A stretch of DNA of 61,030 nucleotides from a virus: positions 1 through 61,030 of IMG/VR virus record IMGVR_UViG_3300025849_000037, one strand, 5' to 3'. A program made the position numbers and the translations under genes. The notes beneath the pieces were generated by a model that was not told the origin of the DNA, made no database searches, and was given only the letters and a program-made list of their open reading frames with translations. Below, piece after piece: positions 32,901-40,426 of the stretch (its first letter is position 1; the number at the start of each line of letters is the position of its first letter).

Positions 32901-33876
32901 AGAATAGTCTGTTTGCAGCTATAACCTGAGCCTTTGCGGACTTAGGCACATTATCTGTAGTCTTGTTGTATTCAGAGTCAGAAACAGCAGGGTAAGACTT
33001 GTCATTATAGAAGTCTATACCACTAATCAATTCAGAAGGCTCAAACTCACCTATGTAGTACATTGTGTTATCTTCGGGCTTCTTGTAGAAGATTCTAACA
33101 AAAGGAATTGTAGTCCCAAGTCCTAGCCCCAAAGTACCAAAGGGAGTTCCTAGGCTTATTTTATTGTCTTGACGCTTGTAGTGTAAAGATGTTGATAGGT
33201 AGTCTAGAGTATTCAATCCTGCAATTGGCGTGCTGTACTCCCCGATAGCAGAAACCTCTCCATCTCTGTATACCCACTGCATAGCGAACTGAAACGCCTT
33301 GCCGTAAAGCTCGTTACTTTTCTTAGATGAGTCTGTAGATATAGACACGACAGGTGCAAACGGCGCTACCTTCATGACTTGTGCTTCATTTTGAGAAGCA
33401 GGGTAAGTCCCTAGCAACGCAACATCGTGGTCTACATTAACTTTTTGCGGCTCATCAGTACCGTTTGTGAAGTACAAGTGTAGGCTTCCATCAACTAACA
33501 TACCATCAATGTGCAATGCATCAGTTGTTGTTAGTATAATTTTTGTAGACTCGATAATTCTAGTAAATGAGTTACTGCCTTGCTCTAATTCGTGAACTGT
33601 ATTGTAACCTAAACTGTTATGTACAAATACAAAAAACCTATTAGTAGCCTCGTGCTCATAACAACCAACAATAGTGTTAGTGCCAAGCACATTAGAAGGA
33701 ACAAGGCCTGTACCTGTAAGGTTGGTATTACCCTTGATGTTTTTCACAACACCTTGGTTTCCACCTTCATCGGCAGATACACGTACGTTAAGAGCGTCTA
33801 TCATCTCTTGAGCCGCAATTATACGACTATCGTTATCTAAGTTAAGATAGCGAGGTGTAAGGGTATTGATGCCCAT
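29938..33876 (-). CDS. Tail stabilisation / muzzle-like protein, 1312 aa
   Basis: The first 50 residues (NTLTPRYLNLDNDSRIIAAQEMIDALNVRVS...EGGNQGVVKNIKGN) match, from memory, the start of the tail stabilisation (muzzle) protein of crAss-like and other Bacteroidota podoviruses. The rest is beta-rich, with alternating Ser/Thr/Asp and aromatic residues and repeated YF/VY strand patterns. It should form the distal part of the short tail. Upstream are two ring candidates and the capsid gene, downstream the cargo genes, the same order as in that group. Confidence 0.65.
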   Translation of the reverse strand: MGINTLTPRYLNLDNDSRIIAAQEMIDALNVRVSADEGGNQGVVKNIKGNTNLTGTGLVPSNVLGTNTIVGCYEHEATNRFFVFVHNSLGYNTVHELEQGSNSFTRIIESTKIILTTTDALHIDGMLVDGSLHLYFTNGTDEPQKVNVDHDVALLGTYPASQNEAQVMKVAPFAPVVSISTDSSKKSNELYGKAFQFAMQWVYRDGEVSAIGEYSTPIAGLNTLDYLSTSLHYKRQDNKISLGTPFGTLGLGLGTTIPFVRIFYKKPEDNTMYYIGEFEPSELISGIDFYNDKSYPAVSDSEYNKTTDNVPKSAKAQVIAANRLFYANYKEGFDKATVSATLSVNYAEEGLNDELEVTVVRSGSSAVQEENIGLNIDTSAVQTLVGGSSISTTIDFIFGYLAVRENTQRGITFFKSDGTTVKKTFVASDNDASNSPSAVYNRNLYITNKNFSSSNSISAPTYSDYNTNLAAALDGQTFSLDISGGSSAYDNGISPNTWGLWSAQFDNGSVSFSITAVATATGVDLSIRPTSFAVSGTRAILSDGLLITSYRDYVTSLSGVYGTTAGDRFALVQLAENFSSVGAGSAQNRTFKSGESHSIGVVFEDGLGRTSGVYELGSVDVDRKSERVNKGSASIDVTLSASNLDTDFTRYFYVYSGGNNIADYVQYSVPSAFVKSATKVDESIGDTIYVSLRALQGAENSYGSASDLQYSYTEGDRLRIISYEELESRQYPSDFEFEVKGVETIEADSFELGTAQYEEKIHNGQFLVLEANLSAAGFTYTDVFASNSDWGKDVIVEIYSPSKESDVKVYYAIEGKYDISGVFGALGQIQNLTEGNAWYKKRALKFAVSSTSEEFAEETYSVESSQYFDGDDATKGKLGGKPYAVLPNEREHQRISSLTYSEPQAADAAQLFFSSFNASLANFQDYELSYGGIFGLVDLSDSITLLQSDKVSRIPVGRNILSTGSGSGFVTQTSEVLGLQQHYPIEAGINEDREAFLKSNGTVYAVDAVRGKIISLGAGGIKVLSDEGVSSWVEGRSDDMLAAASYSVKIGQDKRNGEIIFSLTDSDNAYEKSIVYSEGLGKFTSFADYTSDFYGTLGNRFLQIRGNLVYEADTNALYSNFFGTQGEAYIKGVFNQAPTSRKVFNSIGVDATQSPSAALSTIDQEVAIPAGAFALKEGVYYSSVPREEGTSQFISLGEVASETDPSITFVNKVNRLPFRMGGDVYKLVGGTLTSLAGVTVDSVSSARVLTVTNGGAVTAGDVLAVKGEAVDGDPLRGAYAEVKVVFDTTSALELFALSAHTSESGLHNNSQQ

Positions 33877-33881
33877 AGGTG

Positions 33882-34685
33882 TTAGTATTTAGGAGATTGG
33901 CGGAAGTTCTTGCGAATTACGTTCAGAGCTTCTTCTTTGCTGAACGAGTTCATGCGAGCTTTCGCTATTCTAAGTTCGTTGTAATAGTTCTGACGTGCAA
34001 TCTGCTTCTCGCCCATAGGGACGTTAGACTTACGCTGTACTAGCTTGTAATAGATGTACTGACGTAACGCTTCCTCAGCGTATAGATGAACGCTAGGGTT
34101 AGAGCTACGAGCCTCGTCAGCAATGTATTCGATAACTAAATCAGTTACATCTACCTCGGAGTTAAGCTCGATTCTATTTTGCTCATAATTCATACGGAAG
34201 TATCCTACTCCCTTTCCACCACCTGCTCCGTAGTTACGGCCTTCAGATGACTCGTATAAATACGTACGGTCTCTGTAGTTGTCTAGGTTATTAGTTCCTG
34301 TGACGGTAGTCTTAGTAGAGTCTACTCTGTCATTTACTCCATCTGCGTCTGAGTCTATGGGGCTATTAAAAGCATCCAATAAGTACTCTCTAGAGATGTT
34401 TATATTTTTGTTTTCTTTTAATACTGATATAGCTCCACTCGGGCCTGCGATTCCAACTCTTAAAAAGTCTACGAAATCATCGGGTAGTGCAACAGTGTTG
34501 TTGTCTGAAACAGGTAGTGATAAACTTTTTACTCGTTTCATTACATCGAAGCCCATCTCACGGATACCGCGAAGAGCTAATTGGTGTACGTGATAGTCTG
34601 CTACGTTTGAAACATAGTCATCTTCTGACAGAGTCAAAAGAAAGTCATTAACTACCTCGCTAACTGATACAGTATTACGTGCCAT
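33882..34685 (-). CDS. Putative head-tail ring protein, 267 aa
   Basis: A helical protein of tail-tubular/adaptor size. An N-terminal helical region (1-60), a strand-rich middle with Asp-rich loops (SDADGVNDRVDS, a calcium-like Asp cluster near 110-125) and a basic C-terminal helix (220-267) fit ring proteins between portal and tail. Its stop lies 5 bases before the muzzle-like gene, and it overlaps the upstream gene by one base. Assignment from position and size. Confidence 0.5.
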   Translation of the reverse strand: MARNTVSVSEVVNDFLLTLSEDDYVSNVADYHVHQLALRGIREMGFDVMKRVKSLSLPVSDNNTVALPDDFVDFLRVGIAGPSGAISVLKENKNINISREYLLDAFNSPIDSDADGVNDRVDSTKTTVTGTNNLDNYRDRTYLYESSEGRNYGAGGGKGVGYFRMNYEQNRIELNSEVDVTDLVIEYIADEARSSNPSVHLYAEEALRQYIYYKLVQRKSNVPMGEKQIARQNYYNELRIAKARMNSFSKEEALNVIRKNFRQSPKY

Positions 34686-35431
34686 TATCTAAGGTTTTTT
34701 TGTTGTTCACCTGTAGCGTACGAATAAACATCCGCTTGACGCATGTTAATTCCAATCATCTTAGCTATCTCCACAACGAGGTCAGCAACATAATGGTCAG
34801 GTAATTCAAAGTCTATTGTTGTCGATACATCCCAAGACTCTACACCATTAGAATCAACAGTGTATCCGAACTTAGGTAAAGCTGCAGTTTTAACACCTGC
34901 CGCTGTAAGGCCTTCAGGCTGCTTGTAATAGCGTAACTTTACTTTACGTATGGTCGTAGGGAATACTTGGATATCGCTTGATACAAGAGCTACAGGAGTC
35001 TCCTCTGTGGGTACTGACAATGTAGACTGAAGTATCATGTCTATTTTTTCCTCATCGTATACTACTTGGATTCTGTTACTAGTAGTTTGGTCTAAGAACC
35101 AATCTCCAAATGTAGTAAGGGATATAATACGTGCTAGGTCATCAGGCTTAGCAAAAGTACCCAAAGCATTAGAAGGGCTACTTAACGTTTCTGTTTTAGA
35201 GAATACAGACAAGTCTTCTTGAAGTTGCTTTACTCTATTTTTATCACGCCCTGCAGTAACGTTACGCTGAGCGAAACGCTTATTATCTTGAAACTCTGCG
35301 AATAATGAGTTGTAGACCTTAGTCTGTGCAACGCTTGCGAAAGAGTTGAACTGAGCAGGTGTAATCATACCACGCTCGTCCTTATTCGTTAAATCCTTGA
35401 TTATGTTATATACCTCGTAAACTGAAGCCAT
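34685..35431 (-). CDS. Putative head-tail ring protein, 248 aa
   Basis: The ATG at 35431 is preferred over an upstream in-frame start because the promoter lies at 35453-35460. The protein is mixed alpha/beta with an N-terminal helical part (1-70), and resembles in size the tail tubular proteins of podoviruses. It is coupled to the next ring candidate by a one-base overlap. Functional assignment is by gene order. Confidence 0.5.
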   Translation of the reverse strand: MASVYEVYNIIKDLTNKDERGMITPAQFNSFASVAQTKVYNSLFAEFQDNKRFAQRNVTAGRDKNRVKQLQEDLSVFSKTETLSSPSNALGTFAKPDDLARIISLTTFGDWFLDQTTSNRIQVVYDEEKIDMILQSTLSVPTEETPVALVSSDIQVFPTTIRKVKLRYYKQPEGLTAAGVKTAALPKFGYTVDSNGVESWDVSTTIDFELPDHYVADLVVEIAKMIGINMRQADVYSYATGEQQKNLR

Positions 35432-35452
35432 CTTGCATATATTATTATACTG

Positions 35453-35484
35453 CAAATATACGAAAAAAAAGAAGAGCCGCACAA
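35453..35484 (-). promoter_or_regulatory. Promoter of the ring protein genes
   Basis: On the minus strand TTG (35484-35482), 21 bases, then TATATTTG (35460-35453). It is immediately downstream of, and partly within, the terminator of the preceding gene, so one gene ends and the next begins within 40 bases. Confidence 0.7.
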
Positions 35485-35497
35485 TGTGCAGCCCTCC
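35465..35497 (-). terminator. Terminator after the histone-tailed virion gene
   Basis: An imperfect hairpin around GTGC-ATT-GTGC... (35474-35496, minus strand) is followed by a run of eight T with one interruption. It overlaps the promoter of the downstream ring genes. Confidence 0.65.
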
Positions 35498-35522
35498 GTA
35501 TATAATCGTATGTCAAATAGTC

Positions 35523-36335
35523 CTATAGACTGTCAATTTGACGTTGTAATTCATCGCGTACCGCATTTCCACGGTCAGTCATTAAGAAGCGAGTAAACAC
35601 TTCTACTGAGTTTTGACCCATAGGTGTAGGACAGATTAGAGCGTTATTGTCTCCCCAATACATTCCGTCAGCCTTAGCTACTAAGATTTGGAAATCAATA
35701 GCAGTCAATACGTCAGCCTTAATCTGTACAACAGGGCTGTCATATAACTCCATAAAATTCTTAGGGTTTCCTTTAGCGAACTTCAATAACTCTTTCTTAA
35801 TCTCCATAGAACTCATAGTCCCGTCAATACCGTAAGACAATACCATAGGCATTAGCTCATCAATAGCTGCAGAGCGAATCAAGCTAATAGCATCGTGTAC
35901 TAAGAACTCGTTTTCCACATCGTCTTCTGCTGTTGATTTGTTGTTAACCTCGTTAAATACACGTCCGCCATTTGCTACGTTGTCAGGATGTGCCCTTAGG
36001 TAAGCTAACAACTCGGGTTGATTCACGGCAACTACCAAGTTTTTATCACGAAAGACAATAGTCTCACGACGTGCTGTTTTGCTTTGCTCATCTACAAAGA
36101 TAGAGCGCTCTCCACGCGCGTAACGAATCTCACGGTTGAATCCCTGCTCTTCGTCAAATACGAGGATAGACTTCTGACGAATCTTGTAATAGATACCGCC
36201 ACCTTTAGTGATAGTAAAGACTGTTGGTTTTGGCGCTGCTTTTTTCGCGGGGCGCTTAGATGCCGCTTTTTTTGTTGCTGCAGGAGCTGCAGGCTTTTTC
36301 TTTGCACTTGTAGTGCGTTTAACTGTATCAGCCAT
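35523..36335 (-). CDS. Virion protein with histone-like Lys/Ala-rich tail, 270 aa
   Basis: Residues 1-40 are almost only Lys, Ala, Pro and Arg (AKKKPAAPAATKKAASKRP...), like histone H1 tails, followed from about 45 by a folded beta-rich domain and a helical C-terminal half. It directly follows the capsid gene with its own promoter and terminator, which suggests high expression. The tail could bind packaged DNA or the capsid interior. In related phages this position holds a head-tail connector; either role is possible. Confidence 0.55.
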   Translation of the reverse strand: MADTVKRTTSAKKKPAAPAATKKAASKRPAKKAAPKPTVFTITKGGGIYYKIRQKSILVFDEEQGFNREIRYARGERSIFVDEQSKTARRETIVFRDKNLVVAVNQPELLAYLRAHPDNVANGGRVFNEVNNKSTAEDDVENEFLVHDAISLIRSAAIDELMPMVLSYGIDGTMSSMEIKKELLKFAKGNPKNFMELYDSPVVQIKADVLTAIDFQILVAKADGMYWGDNNALICPTPMGQNSVEVFTRFLMTDRGNAVRDELQRQIDSL

Positions 36336-36361
36336 AATTTAAAATAAATATAATTAAAGTA

Positions 36362-36369
36362 CAAATATA
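36362..36369 (-). promoter_or_regulatory. -7 box before the histone-tailed virion gene
   Basis: TATATTTG on the minus strand, about 27 bases upstream of the start at 36335, directly after the capsid terminator. No TTG at 20 bases. Confidence 0.5.
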
Positions 36370-36382
36370 CAAAATGTTTTAT

Positions 36383-36413
36383 AAAAAAGAAAGCCCCATC
36401 CGAAGATGAGGCT
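36383..36413 (-). terminator. Terminator after the capsid gene, UUCG loop
   Basis: On the minus strand a 9-pair stem, AGCCTCATC with GATGGGGCT, closes a UUCG tetraloop and is followed by TTCTTTTTT. UUCG loops make very stable hairpins, so this is a strong stop. Confidence 0.9.
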
Positions 36414-36436
36414 CTCAATTCAATATATGTTAAGAA

Positions 36437-37741
36437 TTACTTCTTCAACAATACGTGACGGTTAGCGGCACGAGTGATAAGGTTACACTCAGAACGGTAG
36501 TTGAACTGAACGCTATCCTCAGTTGCGTTAGACGCACCTAAGATAGAACCTGTCATCCAATGCTCCATTTCACGAGAGTATCCGTTAGTAGCCTTGTAGT
36601 TGATTTCAAGAGCAGGAGCTTTGTCACCTGTCTTAGCGTCAGCTACTTTAGCCATAGGAATCATAACACCTGCGAAGTCAGCACCACTCAATAGAGTTGG
36701 GTCGTTCAACAGTTTGAAGTCATGCTTGTGGAAAGTATATCCACCACGTCCGAATGTACGGAATCCTAATTCTACAGCCATGTCCTTGTCATTGTTAAAT
36801 GCACCGAACTGTCCTGCGACACCACTAGTTGCAGCACTTAAAGAAGCACCACCACCTGCAATCATATCGTCAAGAGCCAAGTCAGTAGCACGGTCAACGT
36901 ACATAGCGTACTCAGCAGCACCACCTTGCTTGTCCAACTCAACGATGATAGCATCAACGTCAGCAAGAGAAGCGAAATCAGCATCAGTACCTGAAGCAAC
37001 GATTCCACGGTCTTCGATAGCAGCGAAGTAACCTTCAGAACCGCTAACACCTGTAACAGCAGAAGTTTTCTCGCCTAACAATAACATCATCTCACGCTTG
37101 TCCATGAAACGCTGACGTGTATCAGCTTCACCTTTCATGTACCAACGGTAGTCACCGTTACCCAAGTTAATCCAACCGATGTTGGTAGCTTGAGAACCAC
37201 TTACTTTGTAAGCCTCTTTCATAATCATGAACGGGTTTGTGCGCTTAACAACGTTAGCTTCGAAACCACCATTTGGTTGGTCAGAACCTTGAGCGTACAA
37301 GTTACCGATAACAGATAAAGAAACAGCACCATTAGCCAAGACAGCAGCACCATCAAGAGCTACCAAAGTGATAACCAATGCAGTGATGTCAGATACAAAG
37401 AAACGGTCAGAACCGCTTAGTACTACGTCGTTCTCACGAACTACGATAGCAGCAGCGTTAGCAGCAGTTACCTCTAGTCCGTTAGCAGCAGTACCAACTT
37501 GCAATTGATGTAGACGTGCTTCTTCCCAATATGTTACTTCGTCAGCAACAGCTTGAGCTTTTACAGCACCTACCATAGAAAGGAATCCTGTGATACCTTG
37601 CTTTCCATAAGTCTTGATTAAAGCCTCACGGTTGTCTTCTTTGTTTACCTCGTTGATGTAAGAACCGAGGTCAACGTACTTGGACATATCCAAGTTTTTA
37701 ATAAGAGCGGGGTTAAAGTCGCTCGGAGAATTAAAAGCCAT
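36437..37741 (-). CDS. Major capsid protein
   Basis: A 434-residue protein with the composition of an HK97-fold capsid protein: an N-terminal helical arm (1-90), a long Ala/Val-rich beta-containing middle and Gly-rich loops (about 270-330), and a C-terminal strand region ending in a basic HVLLKK. It follows an acidic scaffold gene by 27 bases and is followed by a very strong terminator, as expected for the most abundant virion protein. No sequence motif is unique to capsids; size, order and composition support the call. Confidence 0.75.
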   Translation of the reverse strand: MAFNSPSDFNPALIKNLDMSKYVDLGSYINEVNKEDNREALIKTYGKQGITGFLSMVGAVKAQAVADEVTYWEEARLHQLQVGTAANGLEVTAANAAAIVVRENDVVLSGSDRFFVSDITALVITLVALDGAAVLANGAVSLSVIGNLYAQGSDQPNGGFEANVVKRTNPFMIMKEAYKVSGSQATNIGWINLGNGDYRWYMKGEADTRQRFMDKREMMLLLGEKTSAVTGVSGSEGYFAAIEDRGIVASGTDADFASLADVDAIIVELDKQGGAAEYAMYVDRATDLALDDMIAGGGASLSAATSGVAGQFGAFNNDKDMAVELGFRTFGRGGYTFHKHDFKLLNDPTLLSGADFAGVMIPMAKVADAKTGDKAPALEINYKATNGYSREMEHWMTGSILGASNATEDSVQFNYRSECNLITRAANRHVLLKK

Positions 37742-37767
37742 TTTGTTTTAGTTTTAGCTAGTTAACA

Positions 37768-39012
37768 TTAAAATTTCATTCGCAGAGTATCGTCGCCACC
37801 CTGCAAGGCGTTTAAAATCTGTTGTCTCACTTTATCCTCAGATGAAGCTGAGCTTGGTGCACTTGAGCTAGATGGATTAACATCACTCGGGTTCACTGCC
37901 TGTTTTACCACATTCGAAGTGCCTTGGCTCAAACCTTGTTTGAATGCAGCATCTACAATGTTCTCGATATTGTCGAGTATAGTACGGTGAACGTTTAATT
38001 TCTCAAAGTCCCAATCTCCTGCCTCACTAATGTATTGGTCGAAGTACTCGTCCATCTTAGCATTACTTTGTTTCAACTCCGCCTTGTACGTGTCTGATAT
38101 ACCGAAAGCAAATGATTGGTCTTTACCTACATTAAATTCTAGTGCTTCCATGTCATCAGCTACAGTACTCATAGCGGAAATCCACTCAGAGGTTATAGGT
38201 GATTCAATCTCTTCTTGAACAGGAGCTTGTGCAGGTTCTTCTTTAGCTACGGGAGCTAAGTAATTAGAACGTACAGACTCTAGCTCTTTCCGAGCATTCT
38301 GCGCATCCATCTTCAACTGTAGAGAACCCAATCGGGTATCTTGCTCTGTGTTTAAATCTGTATCTAACTTATACTTATTTTCAAGCAACAAGTCAGCGTC
38401 TTCATTAGACAAGTCAGGGTATTGACGTTGTAAGTTGTTTCTCATCACGCTCACGTCATCCATTTCAGATGGGTTGAGGCTTTGATAAGCGAACCACTCT
38501 TCAACACTACGACCCGTCTCAGCGACGAAGTCAGCAATAACCTTGACAGCAGGGTCAAGTTCTACAGGTGCAGGTGTCTGCTCTGTATTTAGTCTCTCTA
38601 ACAATTGCTCCTTGTCCATGCCTTCTAAGCCGAGCATTTCGCCCACTGCTTGTACTAACATAACCTCGTACTCCTCGTCAGAGATGTTATCTTCTTCCGT
38701 AGTTTCTTCTTCAGCTAAGATTGCATCAACCTCTGCATCCAATTCAGGATTCTCAACAGACTCTGTTTGCTCTTCAGCTACAGGCTCTTCTGCTGTCTCC
38801 TCTACTTCCGTAGATTGTGTTTCATCATTGTTAAGAACTTCAGTCTGTTCAACAGCTTCCTCAGTAGGTTGCTCTTCGGTAGACTCTACCACTTCTTCTG
38901 TTGCTTCCTCTATTGGTGATTCAGTAGGCTCTTCGTTCAGTGCTTCACTCGGTGGAGTGTTGCTCAAATTGATTCCTAGTGATTCAGCCAAGTTTTCAAA
39001 TTCGTTAGCCAT
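37768..39012 (-). CDS. Scaffold protein, acidic
   Basis: A 414-residue protein with an extremely acidic first third (long Glu/Thr/Val/Asp repeats, about residues 20-125), then a helical, coiled-coil-prone middle and a Ser/Pro-rich C-terminal linker ending in a short amphipathic helix, LNALQGGDDTLRMKF. Acidic helical proteins with a C-terminal capsid-binding helix just upstream of the capsid gene are typical scaffolds. A protease domain is not seen. Confidence 0.7.
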   Translation of the reverse strand: MANEFENLAESLGINLSNTPPSEALNEEPTESPIEEATEEVVESTEEQPTEEAVEQTEVLNNDETQSTEVEETAEEPVAEEQTESVENPELDAEVDAILAEEETTEEDNISDEEYEVMLVQAVGEMLGLEGMDKEQLLERLNTEQTPAPVELDPAVKVIADFVAETGRSVEEWFAYQSLNPSEMDDVSVMRNNLQRQYPDLSNEDADLLLENKYKLDTDLNTEQDTRLGSLQLKMDAQNARKELESVRSNYLAPVAKEEPAQAPVQEEIESPITSEWISAMSTVADDMEALEFNVGKDQSFAFGISDTYKAELKQSNAKMDEYFDQYISEAGDWDFEKLNVHRTILDNIENIVDAAFKQGLSQGTSNVVKQAVNPSDVNPSSSSAPSSASSEDKVRQQILNALQGGDDTLRMKF

Positions 39013-39036
39013 AGTAAATTGAATTGTTTATATCTG

Positions 39037-39044
39037 CAAAGATA
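39037..39044 (-). promoter_or_regulatory. -7 box for the scaffold and capsid genes
   Basis: TATCTTTG on the minus strand, 25 bases before the start of the scaffold gene. The nearest upstream TTG is 23 bases away, slightly long. Divergent from the plus-strand promoter at 39106. Confidence 0.5.
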
Positions 39045-39105
39045 GTAATTATTATTTAATAAATATACAAGACCTACTTGCATAATACAAGATGTTTCCT
39101 TATAT

Positions 39106-39113
39106 TATATTTG
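39106..39113 (+). promoter_or_regulatory. -7 box for the lysis cassette
   Basis: TATATTTG lies 23 bases before the ATG at 39137. A TTG stands at 39078-39080, 25 bases upstream, longer than optimal. Together with the minus-strand box at 39037-39044 it makes a divergent promoter region. Confidence 0.5.
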
Positions 39114-39136
39114 TTACTAATCTATAATTATATACT

Positions 39137-39493
39137 ATGTTACGTTTATTAAGTGTTATTACATTTCTAATCTGTATTTGTTTTATTGAGAGTAAAGGTG
39201 ATATAAAGAATAGTGTATCGTTAAACGATGCGTACGTGTCTAATGTAGACACTATAGGTGCTACATCTTTTGGAAGAGTAGGTAAATGCATATTAATAAC
39301 AACTGTCCTTAATTCAACACTAGATGAGTTTAATCTAATAGGGGATTTAATAACAGGAGCTAACCACACTGAGAGAATAAGAATAGGCAACAGAGAGATA
39401 GTAATGTTCTTCAACCCTACTAGGGATACCACATTAATAAGAGAAGTTAATCTAGGTTCAAATGAAACCTATAAAGTATTTGTAAGACAATGA
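39137..39493 (+). CDS. Secreted protein of the lysis cassette, 118 aa
   Basis: The N-terminus, MLRLLSVITFLICICFIESKG, is a signal peptide or membrane anchor; Cys14 and Cys16 do not form a clean lipobox. The mature part (about 100 residues) is predicted beta-rich with Asn/Thr repeats, including a pattern like an immunoglobulin strand set. It is the first gene of a plus-strand island ending in the amidase, so a role in lysis (spanin-like or regulator) is possible. No family recognised. Confidence 0.6.
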   Translation: MLRLLSVITFLICICFIESKGDIKNSVSLNDAYVSNVDTIGATSFGRVGKCILITTVLNSTLDEFNLIGDLITGANHTERIRIGNREIVMFFNPTRDTTLIREVNLGSNETYKVFVRQ

Positions 39494-39615
39494 GAAACGT
39501 CACACTAAAAGAGGACAGTGCTAAGAAAAAGCGTAAAGGAGTTCACGCAAAGTCAAAGAACTCTAAAAGTAAAAAAAGCAGAAACTATGTCAAGCGAAGC
39601 AGAGGACAGGGATAA
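39490..39615 (+). CDS. Conserved 41-aa basic phage peptide
   Basis: A 41-residue peptide of mostly Lys, Arg, Ser and Gly, with AKKKRKGVHAK and NYVKRSRGQG. I recall near-identical short basic peptides in many Bacteroidota phages, which supports this tiny frame as real. The start overlaps the previous stop (ATGA) and the end overlaps the following gene in another frame. Basic enough to bind nucleic acid; unknown role. Confidence 0.6.
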   Translation: MRNVTLKEDSAKKKRKGVHAKSKNSKSKKSRNYVKRSRGQG

Positions 39616-39745
39616 AATCCTAGCAGAAAGATACTCCACTATGAGCAACGCAAGACTTGAAGGCGAGACATTCGAGGAGTACAAAGAACGCAGGAGAGCA
39701 ACAAACTATGCAATCCGCCAACACCTAAAAGGTAACAGAATATGA
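39587..39745 (+). CDS. Small charged hypothetical protein, 52 aa
   Basis: The ATG at 39587 is preferred because the upstream part of the frame overlaps the basic peptide gene. The product is highly charged and helical. It overlaps the amidase start by 4 bases, which supports coupling. Confidence 0.55.
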   Translation: MSSEAEDRDKILAERYSTMSNARLEGETFEEYKERRRATNYAIRQHLKGNRI

Positions 39746-40155
39746 GACCAATAAGAAAAGTAGTACTACATACGACTTACACTCCCGAGGGACGTGAACA
39801 TGATGTAGAGGACATTAGAGCTTGGCATAAAGCAAAAGGGTGGTCAGACATCGGATATCATTACTTGATTAAGATTGACGGAACTATCGAAGCGGGCCGA
39901 CCACTAGATAAGATTGGAGCTCACGCAAAAGGACACAATCAAGGTAGCATCGGAGTAGTCTACGTAGGTGGAATGGATGCAGACCACAGAATACCAAAAG
40001 ACACTAGGACTTCCAATCAGATGCAAGCCATGCAGAAACTAATAGCGTCTCTAGATGTTGTGTTCGGTGGGATTGAAGTAATAGGACACAATGAGGTAAG
40101 CAGTAAGTCTTGTCCTTGTTTTGATGTTGGGAAAGAGTTCCCACGTTATCGTTAA
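39742..40155 (+). CDS. N-acetylmuramoyl-L-alanine amidase (T7-lysozyme-like endolysin)
   Basis: A 137-residue protein that fits Amidase_2/T7 lysozyme almost end to end: VVLHTT with the zinc ligand H10, HYLI near 40-43, and GHNEVSSKSCPCFD with H116, K122 and C124, matching the T7 ligand set. It cleaves the amide bond between muramic acid and L-alanine. There is no signal peptide, so release needs a holin; candidates are at 18655-19059 and near 59252-60383. It is the last gene of the plus-strand island. Confidence 0.9.
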   Translation: MRPIRKVVLHTTYTPEGREHDVEDIRAWHKAKGWSDIGYHYLIKIDGTIEAGRPLDKIGAHAKGHNQGSIGVVYVGGMDADHRIPKDTRTSNQMQAMQKLIASLDVVFGGIEVIGHNEVSSKSCPCFDVGKEFPRYR

Positions 40156-40161
40156 TGAAAG

Positions 40162-40188
40162 AGCCCCGCGTAATGCAGGGCTTTTTTT
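40162..40188 (+). terminator. Terminator after the amidase gene
   Basis: AGCCC-C-GC and GC-A-GGGCT (40162-40182) pair around GTAAT with one mismatch, followed by seven T. It lies between converging genes and stops the plus-strand lysis transcript. Confidence 0.9.
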
Positions 40189-40426
40189 ATCTTCTAAATC
40201 TTCTTGCAATGGCTGCTACGAGCTTGGGTTGTTTGACATGCTGTTTGCCTTTCTTATTTCCCTTTGCTTTCGCTGCGTTTGTAGCAGCTCTCTGAGCAGG
40301 CGTAAGAGCATTCCAAGCCGCCTCGGGTAGATACCTACGCTTACCATTAGACTTCTTACCACTAGAGGTTCTCCACTTTTGTGCAGTCCACTTATTTAGA
40401 CTCTTTTGTGATTTACTTAGACTCAT
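40187..40426 (-). CDS. Small basic phage protein with WTxQKWRTSSGK motif, 79 aa
   Basis: The start at 40426 (MSLSKSQKSL) overlaps the next upstream gene's stop by 4 bases. The protein carries KWTAQKWRTSSGKKS and RYLPEAAWNALTPAQRAATNAAK, a pattern shared by many small phage proteins of unknown role. It is strongly basic, possibly a DNA-condensing or virion-internal protein. Confidence 0.65.
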   Translation of the reverse strand: MSLSKSQKSLNKWTAQKWRTSSGKKSNGKRRYLPEAAWNALTPAQRAATNAAKAKGNKKGKQHVKQPKLVAAIARRFRR

